Part shown: piece by piece, positions 16,825 through 26,110 of the stretch
How the letters are laid out: the number at the start of each line of letters is the position of its first letter
Position numbering within the stretch: position 1 is the stretch's first letter
Assembly (NCBI RefSeq): GCF_003991905.1
Contig: NZ_RSCL01000013.1
Location: 164,360 to 228,359, forward strand
Length of the DNA: 64,000 nt
Direction of reading: 5' to 3'
Origin: Dulcicalothrix desertica PCC 7102
GTDB taxonomy: Bacteria > Cyanobacteriota > Cyanobacteriia > Cyanobacteriales > Nostocaceae
Position numbers and translations under genes: made by a program
Notes under the pieces: model-generated
Told to the model about the DNA's origin: nothing
Seen by the model: the letters and a program-made list of their open reading frames with translations, nothing else
Database searches by the model: none

Positions 16825-17808
16825 ATGATGTTGGCTAAAGTATGTGTAATAGGGTCTTTGATGCAACTTATTGGCTCAACAAGCCGTCATATACCCTTAA
16901 GTTCTATCAAAACACATCTAAGCCCGGAAGGTTATCGAGGTAATTTTTGGATGAATTGGCAATACAATTCTCGCAATTTCTTTTCTGTAAGGCGCCGCTT
17001 TATATACCCGTTAATCTCAGTAGCAGTCGCTTTGTCACTGTTTTTGGGTACGGGTAAACCATCCCAAGCGCTGGATTTTCTACCACTGTTAATTCGCGGT
17101 GTACAAGTATTCCAGCTATCTAATGTATCATCTCAGCAAGAGTTTCAACTGGGTCAACAAATGAACCAGCAAATTCTAGGTGGTCAAGTTCGGCTTTCTC
17201 GTAATTCTGAAATTAACCGCTATGTACAAAACATTGGTGAGCGTCTTGTTCCCTTTAGTAACCGCAAAAATGTCAAGTATACATTCCAAGTAGTTGATGA
17301 AGACAGTATTAACGCTTTTGCCACTACAGGAGGTTTTGTTTACATTCACACAGGTTTGATTAAAGCCGCAGACAATGAAGCTGAATTAGCAAGCGTTATC
17401 GCGCATGAAATGGGACATATTGAAGGTAAACACCTACTTAGCCAAATGCGACAACAAGCTATTGCCAGTGGAATTGCAACCGCAGCAGGTGTAGACCGTA
17501 GTCAAATTGTTGGCTTAGGTGTAAATCTTGCCCTTAATCTTCCTCGCAGTCGTCAAGATGAATTTGATGCTGACAGACGAGGTTTAAGAACCATGAGTGG
17601 TGCTGGTTATGGTCAGTCAGCAATGGTTTCGTTTATGCAAAAACTCCAGAAAAAGTCTAGCGGTTCGACTCCAGCTTTTTTGAGTACTCACCCTGGTGCT
17701 GGTGACCGTGTTGTTGCTCTCAGGCGCCTTATCAACGCTCAACCGACTAATAGTAATGGTGGGTTAGATGCAGCTACATATCGAGCTAATACTCGTTCGT
17801 TACGATGA
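16825..17808 (+). CDS. M48-family metalloprotease, exported
   Basis: A 327-residue protein; an ATG at 16951 (MNWQYNSRNFFSVRRR) would give a more usual signal-anchor start, as the first 42 residues look non-homologous. A hydrophobic segment (RFIYPLISVAVALSLFLGTG) precedes the peptidase domain. The zinc motif is VIAHEMGHIEGKHL (HExxH), with the third ligand probably the Glu in RQDEFDADRRGLR. It resembles the periplasmic BepA/Oma1-like quality-control proteases, and probably degrades or refolds misassembled envelope proteins. A stem-loop terminator follows the stop. Confidence 0.88.
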   Translation: MMLAKVCVIGSLMQLIGSTSRHIPLSSIKTHLSPEGYRGNFWMNWQYNSRNFFSVRRRFIYPLISVAVALSLFLGTGKPSQALDFLPLLIRGVQVFQLSNVSSQQEFQLGQQMNQQILGGQVRLSRNSEINRYVQNIGERLVPFSNRKNVKYTFQVVDEDSINAFATTGGFVYIHTGLIKAADNEAELASVIAHEMGHIEGKHLLSQMRQQAIASGIATAAGVDRSQIVGLGVNLALNLPRSRQDEFDADRRGLRTMSGAGYGQSAMVSFMQKLQKKSSGSTPAFLSTHPGAGDRVVALRRLINAQPTNSNGGLDAATYRANTRSLR

Positions 17809-17817
17809 GCATCCCTG

Positions 17818-17848
17818 CCCTGAATGGTCAGGATTTTCAGGGTGTTTT
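17818..17848 (+). terminator. Stem-loop terminator after M48 protease gene
   Basis: Arms ccctgaa (17818-17824) and ttcaggg (17836-17842) followed by tgttttctt, ten bases after the stop codon. Confidence 0.6.
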
Positions 17849-17884
17849 CTTATAATTGGTCAAAATCTAATCAAAATTAAATTA

Positions 17885-18646
17885 TTAAGCTCGACGCTTT
17901 GACGGATGAGTATATCTCATGTCGTTAGGATTGACATGCACGACTAATTCTTCCATCGGTAAAATTCGCTTTATTTTCTTGAGTACATTAACTTGATATG
18001 CTATGCCGTTGGTGATGTCTAAGGCAGTTAACCAACCACTACGAGGATGATACGCGCCTGTGTCAATATCAAGCCAGCCTCTACCCTGAGCTAATTGACC
18101 AGGCGCCACACCGGGCATAGTAAAAGTAATAGTATGACCAATAATAATTAGCTTGTCAGGGAAATAGGGCTTTTGAATACTGTGAAATTCATCACGTATC
18201 CAACATAGCTGTTCACCAGTTTGATTTTCTAAAGGCATAGAAGGGTCAACACCAGCATGAACAAGCAAAACATCCCCTAAATCTATGTGTGTCGGCAAAC
18301 TAGAAAACCACTCTACATGCTCAAAAGGCACAATCCCTTGCTGGTAAGAAGCTACCGTGGCTTGACCTCCACTGTATAACCACGCTTGTACTACTGTCTC
18401 TGGATTACGTCCTTGTGTCAAGATATTAATCAGCATTTGCTCGTGGTTGCCAAGCAAACAATGATACTCATTTTCCATCACAAAAGACACGACCTCAGCA
18501 CTTTGAGGACCACGGTCAATTAAATCTCCAAGAAAATAAATTGAGTCATCAGAAGTTGGAGAAATAGCATCCATTAGCGTCATCAGTCCCTTATAGTGAC
18601 CGTGAACATCCCCAATCACAATTCGACGGTGGCTTTCGGCGCTCAT
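17885..18646 (-). CDS. PPP-family metallophosphatase (Ser/Thr phosphatase-like)
   Basis: The ATG at 18646 (MSAESHRRIVIGDVHGHYKG) gives 253 residues; the frame runs ten codons further to a TTG. All PPP motifs are present: GDVHGH, FLGDLIDRGPQSAEV, LLGNHEQML, LVHAGVDP and a late GHTI. The size matches bacterial PrpA/ApaH-like enzymes. It hydrolyses phosphoproteins or dinucleoside polyphosphates in the cytosol; which of these cannot be told from sequence alone. It is convergent with the M48 protease gene. Confidence 0.9.
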   Translation of the reverse strand: MSAESHRRIVIGDVHGHYKGLMTLMDAISPTSDDSIYFLGDLIDRGPQSAEVVSFVMENEYHCLLGNHEQMLINILTQGRNPETVVQAWLYSGGQATVASYQQGIVPFEHVEWFSSLPTHIDLGDVLLVHAGVDPSMPLENQTGEQLCWIRDEFHSIQKPYFPDKLIIIGHTITFTMPGVAPGQLAQGRGWLDIDTGAYHPRSGWLTALDITNGIAYQVNVLKKIKRILPMEELVVHVNPNDMRYTHPSKRRA

Positions 18647-19040
18647 CAGTTTTAACTTTTTAATACTTATCAACAAATATTTTTTGTCTATTAATATTCT
18701 TGGCTACACCCTGTGTGAGTGATTTTCAGGAAAAAACAGTAAAAATTACTGCATGTCTCTTCAACCGTACTCAACCATAACTCTAATCGCTTACCTCAAA
18801 GAGTATAGTTGAGATACCCGGTAATTTCTAGTATGACTCAAATACAAAGCTTAAACATCTCTAGTATAATTTAAACCTGCACACTAGGATTGGTATATTA
18901 CTTAGTAGCCTTAATATCGCTACTCAAAAGAAACCCGCAAAGAAACCGCGTTTCTACCCAAACTCGTAATTTTATTACAAGATATCTTAAAGAAACCCGG
19001 TTTCTCAGTTTCTAGAAAAAATAACGATGGAGTTTTAGCC
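18647..19040. other. Spacer with double-palindrome unit
   Basis: About 390 bp between divergent genes. It holds the 18941-19005 repeat unit close to the start of the DUF2470 gene, so that unit may lie in its 5' leader. No small gene was recognised. Confidence 0.5.
18941..19005 (-). repeat. Double-palindrome repeat unit, copy 4
   Basis: agaaaccgcgtttct (18941-18955) and agaaacccggtttct (18991-19005); the complement of the spacer carries gatatcttgtaataaaa, the same core as copies 1-3 in reverse orientation. Confidence 0.7.
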
Positions 19041-19316
19041 ATGTCAGAAATTACTATAGAAGTAAGTTCTCGAATATGTCAGCATATGAACGACGACCAC
19101 AGCAACGCTATACTTCTCTATGCTCAAGCTTTTGGTGGTTTAAAAGAAGCGCAAGCTGCTCAAATGCAAGCAATAGATGCCACAGGAATGGATATTAACG
19201 CTCAAGTTAACGGCGAGAATGTACCTGTACGTATAAATTTTGACCATGTTCTTCAAGATTCTGAAGATGCTCACCACACATTAATTGCAATGGTAAAGCA
19301 AGCGCGTCAAAGTTAG
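19041..19316 (+). CDS. DUF2470 domain protein
   Basis: A 91-residue protein consisting of one DUF2470 domain: ICQHMNDDHSNAILLYAQAF, then ATGMDINAQVNG, then VRINFDHVLQDSEDAHHTLI. The domain occurs at the C-terminus of HugZ-like heme-degrading or pyridoxamine-oxidase-like proteins and alone in cyanobacteria. A heme or flavin-related role is plausible but not shown. The ATG follows GGAG at 19029. The next gene, a solute-binding lipoprotein, starts 75 bp on. Confidence 0.85.
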   Translation: MSEITIEVSSRICQHMNDDHSNAILLYAQAFGGLKEAQAAQMQAIDATGMDINAQVNGENVPVRINFDHVLQDSEDAHHTLIAMVKQARQS

Positions 19317-19390
19317 TGAAGGTTAGGTTAGTAGGTGGGGGTGGGCAGTGCCCACCGTACAATTTATGTAAAATATCAAACTTAAAATTA

Positions 19391-20551
19391 ATGAACAGAC
19401 GTTATTTTTTAATTGGTACTGGTGTAATATTTTCGCAGTTGCTCATAGGATGTTCTGATAATAAGACTAGATTAACTGTAGAGTTATTAAAAAATTCACT
19501 ACCTGCTCAGGTAGTTGATGAATTTCGTAGAACTTTAAAATCGAATACAGATATTAATATTGCGCTGGTCGAGCAATTTAAAGATGTATTTAATAAGCTT
19601 GAAACTTGGCAAAAACCTACTCAACCAAAAAATGATTTATTTGGATGGTTTCGGCGCCTATCGTCTGGTAATTCAGGTAATGAGAATAAAATTTCGACTG
19701 ATTTAGTTAGTTTAGGTGATTATTGGCTTCAAGGGGCAATAGAAAAGAAATTAATTCAACCGATAGATGTAAGTAAAGTTCAACAATGGTCTGTTTTGCC
19801 ACAACAATATAGAGAACTAGTCACGCGCAACGATAAAGGATTTGTAGACCCACAGGGTAAAATTTGGGGCGCCCCTTACCGTTGGGGAAATACAGTTATT
19901 GTTTACCGTCGCGATAAATTTGAGGAAAAAAAGTGGGCGCCAATCAAAGACTGGGCTGACTTATGGCGCCCAGAATTACGCGACCGAATTTCATTATTAA
20001 ATCATCCACGCGAAGTTATTGGTTTAGTTCTAAAAAGATTAAATAAATCTTATAATGAAACTGATTTAAAATCTATCACCGAATTAGAACGTGAATTAAA
20101 CAATTTAAACCAACAAGTTAAATTTTACGGCTCGACTCAATATATAGAACCTTTATTAATAGGTGACACATTAGCCGCAGTTGGTTGGTCACAAGATATA
20201 TTACCAGCCCTGGCTAACTATCGAGACCTTGCAGTAGTTGTACCGCAGTCTGGCACCGCTCAATCGGTAGACTTATGGGTTAATCCCAGTGGGCGCCAAA
20301 GCCAGCAAGAACTTGTAACACAATGGATTAATTTTTTATGGCAACCAAAAATAGCTAGACAAATAGCAACACGTACTCGAAGTCACTCACCAATACCTAT
20401 AAAAATAGAAACATCAGAAATCCCAGAAGCATTGCGTAGCTCATTAATAATAAGTCAAAATATCCTCGATAAAAGTGAATTTATACTTCCTTTGCCAGTC
20501 GAAGTAGAACAGCAGTATATTAATTTATTTGAGAGCATGAAAAAATCTTAA
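19391..20551 (+). CDS. PotD-like extracellular solute-binding lipoprotein
   Basis: The ATG at 19391 (MNRRYFLIGTGVIFSQLLIGC) gives a lipoprotein signal with lipobox LIGC; the frame continues 25 codons upstream, but that part is a dispersed repeat (ggtgggcagtgcccacc). The mature protein of about 370 residues has the two-lobe periplasmic binding layout (LVSLGDYWLQGAIEKKLIQP, WGAPYRWGNTVIVYRRDKF, LAAVGWSQDILPAL), like spermidine/putrescine binding proteins. It is probably an outer-face lipoprotein of the plasma membrane. No ABC permease or ATPase gene is adjacent, so the ligand and transporter are unknown. Confidence 0.82.
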   Translation: MNRRYFLIGTGVIFSQLLIGCSDNKTRLTVELLKNSLPAQVVDEFRRTLKSNTDINIALVEQFKDVFNKLETWQKPTQPKNDLFGWFRRLSSGNSGNENKISTDLVSLGDYWLQGAIEKKLIQPIDVSKVQQWSVLPQQYRELVTRNDKGFVDPQGKIWGAPYRWGNTVIVYRRDKFEEKKWAPIKDWADLWRPELRDRISLLNHPREVIGLVLKRLNKSYNETDLKSITELERELNNLNQQVKFYGSTQYIEPLLIGDTLAAVGWSQDILPALANYRDLAVVVPQSGTAQSVDLWVNPSGRQSQQELVTQWINFLWQPKIARQIATRTRSHSPIPIKIETSEIPEALRSSLIISQNILDKSEFILPLPVEVEQQYINLFESMKKS

Positions 20552-20559
20552 AATTATTA

Positions 20560-21114
20560 TTAATTGATTATTAATGAAACTGGTGTTGAGGGACGTATCC
20601 GAAAACGGTTTTGATTATTCATGTTAATTCGACAATTTGCAGGAGTTGCCGAAAAATTACAAGTGTAAGTCCCAAGAAGTTCTTGCTGATAATTAAAAAC
20701 TCGAACATTATAACCGTGACTGCGTGCATCATAACCTAAACGATTGATAAATTGATAGCGTTCAAGATAATCGAGAACACTCCAAACTTGCTGATTCACA
20801 ATTAAATCAACGCGCGCAGAAGCTTGTGTAGTTGCAGGGTAAGCTATCCAATTATCAAGTAATTTAGTCTCCGAATTTTCTTTTGCCCACCACAAACTAG
20901 GAACTGTTGATTTATCTTGATTAAAGGTATTAGCTGTCGTGACACCTACAGGGTTTTTCAGCATATTTAAATCTAAAGGCAAATTTGAAGGCTTGATGAC
21001 AGCTAATGTTTGTGCATGGACAGGTTGATGTAAGTAATTGGGAATAGAACTTAATAAAAGACCAGTAAAAGTAGCTACAGATACTTTAAAAAATGCCACA
21101 CTAAAGTTACTCAT
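20560..21114 (-). CDS. Secreted hypothetical protein
   Basis: The ATG at 21114 gives 184 residues (a second Met three codons upstream is possible). A signal peptide (VSVATFTGLLLSSIPNYLHQ, cleavage near VHAQ) precedes a mature domain of about 150 residues with two cysteines in a row of loops (GTYTCNFSATPANCRINMNN), probably one disulfide. A beta-rich end and the C-terminal STPVSLIIN suggest a small periplasmic or extracellular domain. No family recognised. It converges on the solute-binding lipoprotein with only 8 bp between the stops. Confidence 0.65.
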   Translation of the reverse strand: MSNFSVAFFKVSVATFTGLLLSSIPNYLHQPVHAQTLAVIKPSNLPLDLNMLKNPVGVTTANTFNQDKSTVPSLWWAKENSETKLLDNWIAYPATTQASARVDLIVNQQVWSVLDYLERYQFINRLGYDARSHGYNVRVFNYQQELLGTYTCNFSATPANCRINMNNQNRFRIRPSTPVSLIIN

Positions 21115-21348
21115 CGACTGCATAAGTTGTTCAGCTTAAAATTTTTCTATATAGATTTACAATCAAATCGCCTAAAAACAGTGCCTTCTTCCATCAATTT
21201 TGATTTTGCACCCCAATTTGGCACCGATGAGGCGCCTGTGCTACAAGTACTAGTCACCAACTACAAATCATAGGTTCCCGAACGGATTCTCGTGGGCATC
21301 TGATAAAATTAAAATCGAAGTAAAAGTTTTGTAAAGGAGTATTAAGAA

Positions 21349-21456
21349 ATGGGCGGCGAATTATTTGCAGCAGCAATATTACCCTTCGGTTTGATTTTCT
21401 TAGGTTGGGGTCTTGGTCAAGCACTGCTAAAAATCCAAGGAGCAGAAGAAGAGTAG
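21349..21456 (+). CDS. petM: Cytochrome b6f complex subunit PetM
   Basis: A 35-residue gene. One transmembrane helix (residues about 5-28, [20 protein letters not shown]) is followed by the conserved tail [10 protein letters not shown]. This matches the small subunit PetM (subunit 7) of cyanobacterial cytochrome b6f, which ends in KIQGAEE in heterocystous species. A strong ribosome site (AAAGGAG) lies nine bases before the ATG. It stabilises the dimeric complex in the thylakoid membrane. The next gene is the photosystem II assembly factor ycf39, 250 bp on, with an STRR tract between them. Confidence 0.93.
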   Translation: MGGELFAAAILPFGLIFLGWGLGQALLKIQGAEEE

Positions 21457-21472
21457 AGTGCGCTCGTAGAAA

Positions 21473-21612
21473 GTGCTGAGTGCTGAGTGGGATATGAGTA
21501 ACAACGAACGCACTCACCACTCATAACTCACCACTCATAACTCAGCACTCACCACTCAGCACTCACCACTCACCACTCACCACTCATAACTCAGCACTCA
21601 GCACTCAGCACT
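21473..21612. repeat. STRR tract (ctcagca/ctcacca heptamers)
   Basis: About 140 bp of tandem heptamers mixing actcacc, actcagc and actcata, preceded by two gtgctga units in the other sense, so the tract could also fold on itself. It separates petM from ycf39. Confidence 0.92.
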
Positions 21613-21705
21613 ATATTGGTCAAAAAAGTTGCCATTTTATGTTAAAGCCCTTACATTCTGATAAGATTCTATTAATAAAGCTTAAAGTTTCGTAACAAGA
21701 CCCTC

Positions 21706-22701
21706 ATGACATTACTAATCGTCGGTGCCACTGGCACCTTGGGAAGACAAGTGGCTCGTCGTGCTATCGATGAGGGGTATAAGGTGCGTTGTCTAGTCAG
21801 AAGTGCTAAAAGAGCGGCATTTCTTAGAGAATGGGGCGCCGAGTTAGTGGGGGGAGATTTATGCTACCCTGAAACCGTGCAACGTGCCTTAGAAGGTGTG
21901 ACCGCCGTAATTGACGCTGCAACTGCCCGCCCAACTGACTCGTTAAGCATCAAGCAAATTGACTGGGATAGCAAAGTCGCATTAATTCAAGCAGCGAACA
22001 AAGCTTGTGTAGAAAGATTTATTACATTTTCGATTTTAAACGCCGATAAATACCCAGATGTACCGCTAATGGAAATTAAGCGGTGTACAGAATTATATTT
22101 GGCTGAGTCTGGTTTGAATTATACGGTGCTGCAACTTGCTGGCTTTATGCAAGGTTTAATCGGTCAGTATGGAATACCTATTTTAGAAGGTCAACCCGTT
22201 TGGGTAACAGGAGCGTCATCACCTGTTGCTTATATGGATACACAAGATATAGCAAAATTCGCAGTCCGCGCTCTACAACTTCCAGAAACTTCTAAGAAAG
22301 CATTTCCGGTAGTCGGAACTCGTGCGTGGAGTGCTGAAGAAATTATTAGTGTATGTGAACGTCTTTCTGGTAAAACTGCGCGTGTTACCCGAATGCCAAT
22401 AAATCTTTTACGTACAGTACGTGGCAGCTTGCGGTTTTTCCAGTGGGGATGGAATGTTTCTGACCGCTTGGCATTTACAGAAGTACTAGCTAGTGGTAAG
22501 CCTCTTGATGCTTCAATGGATGAAGTCTATAAAGTCTTCGGATTTGACGTAAGTGAGACCACAACCCTAGAAAGCTATTTCCAAGAATACTTTAACCGAA
22601 TTATGAAGAAGCTTAAAGAGCTTGATTACGAGAAAAATAAATCTAAGAATAAAAAACAGCAACCAAAACGAACACCATTTAAAAAAGCAAATACTCAATA
22701 G
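21706..22701 (+). CDS. ycf39: Ycf39/HCF244-like photosystem II assembly factor
   Basis: A 331-residue atypical short-chain dehydrogenase. It starts MTLLIVGATGTLGRQVARRA with the NADP-binding GATGTLG motif, then VRCLVRSAKRAAFLREWGAE and VIDAATARPTD, all typical of Ycf39. The family lacks a working SDR catalytic triad and acts in the Ycf39-Hlip complex that delivers chlorophyll to newly made D1 during photosystem II assembly. The C-terminus has an unusual lysine-rich tail of about 30 residues (KNKSKNKKQQPKRTPFKKA), longer than I expect for the family. Confidence 0.9.
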   Translation: MTLLIVGATGTLGRQVARRAIDEGYKVRCLVRSAKRAAFLREWGAELVGGDLCYPETVQRALEGVTAVIDAATARPTDSLSIKQIDWDSKVALIQAANKACVERFITFSILNADKYPDVPLMEIKRCTELYLAESGLNYTVLQLAGFMQGLIGQYGIPILEGQPVWVTGASSPVAYMDTQDIAKFAVRALQLPETSKKAFPVVGTRAWSAEEIISVCERLSGKTARVTRMPINLLRTVRGSLRFFQWGWNVSDRLAFTEVLASGKPLDASMDEVYKVFGFDVSETTTLESYFQEYFNRIMKKLKELDYEKNKSKNKKQQPKRTPFKKANTQ

Positions 22702-22800
22702 TCAATAGTCAATCGTTTAAGACTAGGATGAATTTTGCTCAAAAATGTGCAACGATTAACATAATAAAAAGCGTCTTGTGAAAAGTTTGGATATTTGAGT

Positions 22801-23718
22801 GTGCCCAAAGCAGGCATTATTTACAACGACATTAAGCCGATAGCAGAACGTGTTGCTATCGAGGTTAAAGACAAACTGACCGCTGCTGGTTGGGAGGTTC
22901 AACTCGCAACTGGTGTAGGTGGCATGTTGGGCTATGCGACTCCCGATAGTCCTGTTTGTCATACCCCTATTTCCGGTCTTATACCCCCTGGTTTTGACTC
23001 TGAAATGAAGTTTGTAGTGGTTTTAGGGGGAGATGGAACGGTATTGGCGGCATCACGGCAGGTTGCCCCTTGCGGTATTCCGCTGTTAGCCGTCAACACT
23101 GGTCATATGGGGTTTCTCACTGAAACTTACCTCAATAAGTTGCCTCAAGCTATAGATACTGTGCTTGCAGGTGATTATGATATTGAAGAACGAACAATGC
23201 TCGCGGTCAAAGTCTTCCGTAAAGAAAATGTTGTTTGGGAAGCACTTTGTCTGAATGAAATGGTTTTACATCGAGAACCCCTAACTTCGATGTGTCATTT
23301 TGAGATTGTTGTTGGGCGCCATGCTCCGGTAGATATTGCTGCTGATGGGGTAATTGTTTCTACTCCTACAGGTTCTACAGCATATTCTTTAAGCGCTGGT
23401 GGCCCCGTTATTATACCTGGTGTACCTGTACTACAATTAGTCCCAATTTGTCCACACTCGCTGGCATCAAGAGCATTAGTTTTCCCAAATACCGACCCGG
23501 TAAATATTTACCCAGTAAATACACCGCGTTTAGTTATGGTCGTTGATGGAAACGCTGGTTTTTATGTTCTGCCAGAGGACAGGGTTTATTTAGAGCGTTC
23601 AGAATATGGCGCCAAGTTTATTCGTCTACAAAGACACGAGTTTTTCCGAATTTTGCGAGAAAAGCTAGGTTGGGGACTACCCCACATAGCTAAACCAACT
23701 TCGGTAGAGTTACCTTGA
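22801..23718 (+). CDS. nadK: NAD kinase
   Basis: The GTG at 22801 ([18 protein letters not shown]) fits the family start better than the TTG two codons upstream; length is 305. The signature [12 protein letters not shown] contains the catalytic Asp of the GGDGT box, [10 protein letters not shown] binds NAD, and [10 protein letters not shown] and [20 protein letters not shown] are also diagnostic. It phosphorylates NAD to NADP with ATP in the cytosol. Cyanobacteria usually have two such enzymes; this is one with the short spacing typical of the bacterial form. A hairpin follows the stop. Confidence 0.95.
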   Translation: MPKAGIIYNDIKPIAERVAIEVKDKLTAAGWEVQLATGVGGMLGYATPDSPVCHTPISGLIPPGFDSEMKFVVVLGGDGTVLAASRQVAPCGIPLLAVNTGHMGFLTETYLNKLPQAIDTVLAGDYDIEERTMLAVKVFRKENVVWEALCLNEMVLHREPLTSMCHFEIVVGRHAPVDIAADGVIVSTPTGSTAYSLSAGGPVIIPGVPVLQLVPICPHSLASRALVFPNTDPVNIYPVNTPRLVMVVDGNAGFYVLPEDRVYLERSEYGAKFIRLQRHEFFRILREKLGWGLPHIAKPTSVELP

Positions 23719-23734
23719 TAAGCATCGCTTGTAG

Positions 23735-23754
23735 CCTGGGGTTTTAACCCCAGG
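23735..23754. terminator. Hairpin after nadK
   Basis: cctggggtt / aaccccagg with a 2-base loop, 17 bases past the stop, followed by cagttttatttg. It is a likely terminator, though this sequence type also occurs as a dispersed repeat in cyanobacteria. Confidence 0.55.
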
Positions 23755-23913
23755 AACAGTTTTATTTGTTGCCTCTTTTAATCAAAAATTAGAATAAGAT
23801 ATAAAATTTATCAAAATACCGAATGGAATCGTGGATACTTATACGTACTCCCACGTATAATCGTATGTCTCAAAATTGATTCAATTGTTTAATTTATCAA
23901 CATCGACGGCGCC

Positions 23914-23937
23914 TAGACGTGATAAATCACGTCTCTA
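23914..23937. repeat. GAGACG-family palindrome
   Basis: tagacgtgataaatcacgtctcta: arms agacgtga/tcacgtct around taaa. Related to the perfect palindrome at 15983-16010. Confidence 0.7.
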
Positions 23938-23974
23938 CATCAAAATATAACTCCTGACTCCTAACTTTATAAAT

Positions 23975-24661
23975 ATGACGCTTGCTCACAATCCTTGTGT
24001 TTTAGTGATTGAAAGCGATGAAAGCTTGGCAAATCAACTTTCGTGCGATTTAAAAGAAGCTGGTTATGAACCAGTTGTCGCGCATGATGCTGGATGCGGG
24101 TTACGATATAGTCGTGAACGTGAACCAGCTTTAATTGTTGTTGACCGAATGCTTTCAGGTGAATCTGGACTTTCACTATGTAAAAGTATTCGTGGTTCTG
24201 GTACTCGCTCACCAATGCTGATACTAATGGCACGCGATACTGTTGATGACCGTGTTGCTTGTCTTGAGGCAGGTGCTGATGATTACTTTTTGAAACCTTA
24301 TCGCTCTGAAGATTTTTTAAATTTAATTCGTCTGTACTTAAAGCCCGATGTAGATACTACTGAACAACTACGTTTTGGTGACTTAGTGCTTGACATCGCT
24401 ACTCGTCGCGCTATTTATAGTGGACGCAATATTGATTTGACGATGAAAGAATTTGAACTTTTGAAGTTTTTGATGGAGCATCCCCGTGAAGTCTTAACAC
24501 GCGAGCAAATTCTTGAAAATGTTTGGGGCTACGATTTTATGGGTGAGTCTAATGTTATAGAAGTCTACATCCGCTATTTGCGTCTCAAAATTGAGGATGA
24601 AGGTCAAAAGCGCTTAATTCAAACTGTGCGTGGTGTTGGTTACGTGTTAAGGGATACTTGA
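23975..24661 (+). CDS. OmpR/PhoB-family response regulator, NblR-like
   Basis: A 228-residue two-domain regulator. The receiver (8-120) has phospho-acceptor D57 in VVDRMLSG and Lys in FLKPY. The winged-helix DNA-binding domain (130-228) is complete (LTMKEFELLKFLMEHPREVL, then NVIEVYIRYLRLKIEDEG and TVRGVGYVLR). The stretch DTVDDRVACLEAGADDY and the receiver start resemble NblR, the regulator of phycobilisome degradation under nutrient or light stress, but RpaB/ManR-type paralogues are close and the exact name is not secure. No kinase gene is adjacent. Confidence 0.85.
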   Translation: MTLAHNPCVLVIESDESLANQLSCDLKEAGYEPVVAHDAGCGLRYSREREPALIVVDRMLSGESGLSLCKSIRGSGTRSPMLILMARDTVDDRVACLEAGADDYFLKPYRSEDFLNLIRLYLKPDVDTTEQLRFGDLVLDIATRRAIYSGRNIDLTMKEFELLKFLMEHPREVLTREQILENVWGYDFMGESNVIEVYIRYLRLKIEDEGQKRLIQTVRGVGYVLRDT

Positions 24662-24806
24662 GAAATTATAGCGAATAAGCAATAATACTTAAGTGGTATC
24701 CAAGAGATACTCGTTTTAAAATTCTCATAAAAAATTTAGACTTTAATTACCAATAAACGCGAACAAAGATGTAGAATCGAGGTTTAAAATCTCAGAATAC
24801 TCAATT

Positions 24807-25355
24807 ATGTTACGTTTGCTACACTTGTCTCCGATTATTTTGAGTATTTGGCTAATGGGGTGTTCGGCATCTACAACGGCTAAAACTCCTACAGAGGCGC
24901 CAACTTCGTTATCAAATGCTCAAGTGACACAAAACACCAACAAAGGGCAGCAATTACCTATATCGGCTGTGGCTGTTCTGCCAAGTGGCGCCAAAATCGA
25001 ATTAGAAGTTGCGAAAACACCAGAGCAACAACAAATGGGGTTAATGTATCGACCAGCATTACCTGATAACCGAGGTATGTTGTTTGCATTTGCTTCACCC
25101 CAACCAGTTAGCTTTTGGATGAAAAATGTACCAGTGAAATTAGATATGGTTTTCATTCATCAAGGTGTTGTTGAGTATATTACAGACTCCGCTCCACCTT
25201 GTACCGCAGAACCCTGTCCAACCTATGGTCCCAATAAATTAATCGACCAGGTAATAGAACTGCGTGCAGGTAGAGCAGCTGAACTCAAACTCAAAGTTGG
25301 CGACCGTATAAAAATACAACCGATCAGCACAAGTGGCAAATCCACTGCTGGCTAA
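24807..25355 (+). CDS. DUF192 domain lipoprotein
   Basis: A 182-residue protein. It begins with a lipoprotein signal (LLHLSPIILSIWLMGCSAS, lipobox LMGC). After a 40-residue linker comes a DUF192 domain: KIELEVAKTPEQQQMGLMYR, NRGMLFAFASPQPVSFWMKN, PVKLDMVFIHQGVVEYI, ending VIELRAGRAAELKLKVGDRI. DUF192 proteins are small beta-rich secreted proteins without a defined activity. The two cysteines in PPCTAEPCPTYGPN probably form a disulfide. Confidence 0.87.
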   Translation: MLRLLHLSPIILSIWLMGCSASTTAKTPTEAPTSLSNAQVTQNTNKGQQLPISAVAVLPSGAKIELEVAKTPEQQQMGLMYRPALPDNRGMLFAFASPQPVSFWMKNVPVKLDMVFIHQGVVEYITDSAPPCTAEPCPTYGPNKLIDQVIELRAGRAAELKLKVGDRIKIQPISTSGKSTAG

Positions 25356-25915
25356 ATATACTTGGTTAAAAATGCTTCTTTACACATAGAGAAAATGCTG
25401 ATATAAATATGTAACCAAAATGGCTTGAAACCCTTTCTGGGAAAAGATAGCATAAAATACTTGCTCAAGACAGTTATGATTTAGTTGTAAAAAAGTTTAT
25501 TTTGGCGATAAGATTTGGTATACTGCTAGTCATTCAAAACCAGCACCGCAAGTTGAAGGTAAAATCTTAAACTTTGAGTATCAAAAGATATTCCTTTAGA
25601 TGCAAGAGTTACAAGACCTTAATGATGCAATATAAGCAAATTAAAGTTTTGATACAGCGGAATTTAACGAGTGAAATAACCTAATTAAGTATATTTACTC
25701 ACGTTAATAAAATAGATCAAAATAACGCCCATAAAATTTTTGGTTAAATTTTAGCAGTTTTGACATCAAGGAACTTATTGTTTGCTGATTCAAAGCTATT
25801 TTGTGAAAAATGTAGAGACGATTGTGTAGTGACAGATCAAATACTGGCAACTAGGCAATTAATATTTACTCACTGATATATGACAATACACACTACCCAA
25901 GGAGGTGAGAAAAAA
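25356..25915. other. Gene-free spacer
   Basis: About 560 AT-rich bases. A short stop-bounded frame near 25500-25600 (reading GDKIWYTASHSKPAPQVEGK) looks protein-like but has no start codon, so it may be a degraded fragment. A partial GAGACG palindrome half lies at 25812-25820. The rest probably contains the promoter of the DUF2949 gene. Confidence 0.45.
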
Positions 25916-26110
25916 ATGTCACCATCGACATATCCCGGACTAATTGACTTTTTACAAGAGGATTTGGCAATTTCGAGTGCATCAATAGCTGTTGCACTTC
26001 GTCGTAGTCAACAAGACCCTGGACCGCTGCCAATGATTTTGTGGCAGTATGGGCTAATTACGTTAGACCAGTTAGAGCGAATTTACGATTGGCTAGAAAC
26101 GTCATCATAA
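25916..26110 (+). CDS. DUF2949 family protein
   Basis: A strong ribosome site (AAGGAGGTGA, 25899-25908) precisely precedes the ATG at 25916, giving 64 residues; the frame upstream is not translated by this logic. The protein matches the cyanobacterial DUF2949 family: LIDFLQEDLAISSASIAVAL, then PLPMILWQYGLITLDQLERI and YDWLET. The fold looks like a small all-helical domain and function is unknown. It is probably highly translated because of the near-consensus Shine-Dalgarno site. Confidence 0.87.
   Translation: MSPSTYPGLIDFLQEDLAISSASIAVALRRSQQDPGPLPMILWQYGLITLDQLERIYDWLETSS

Noticed and set aside
19316-19390. 25-codon N-terminal extension of the solute-binding lipoprotein
   Set aside because: It is made of a dispersed GGTGGGCAGTGCCCACC hairpin; the inner ATG gives a proper lipoprotein signal.
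21254-21520. 88-codon minus-strand frame over petM
   Set aside because: It is antisense to petM and extends into the STRR tract; the plus strand encodes an unmistakable PetM.
21473-21612. Heptamer array considered as a CRISPR array
   Set aside because: Units are 7 bp without spacers; this is STRR. No CRISPR repeat-spacer pattern was seen anywhere in the window.
25490-25620. Protein-like stretch reading GDKIWYTASHSKPAPQVEGK
   Set aside because: No start codon, stop on both sides within about 40 codons, and no family recognised; noted only as a possible fragment.
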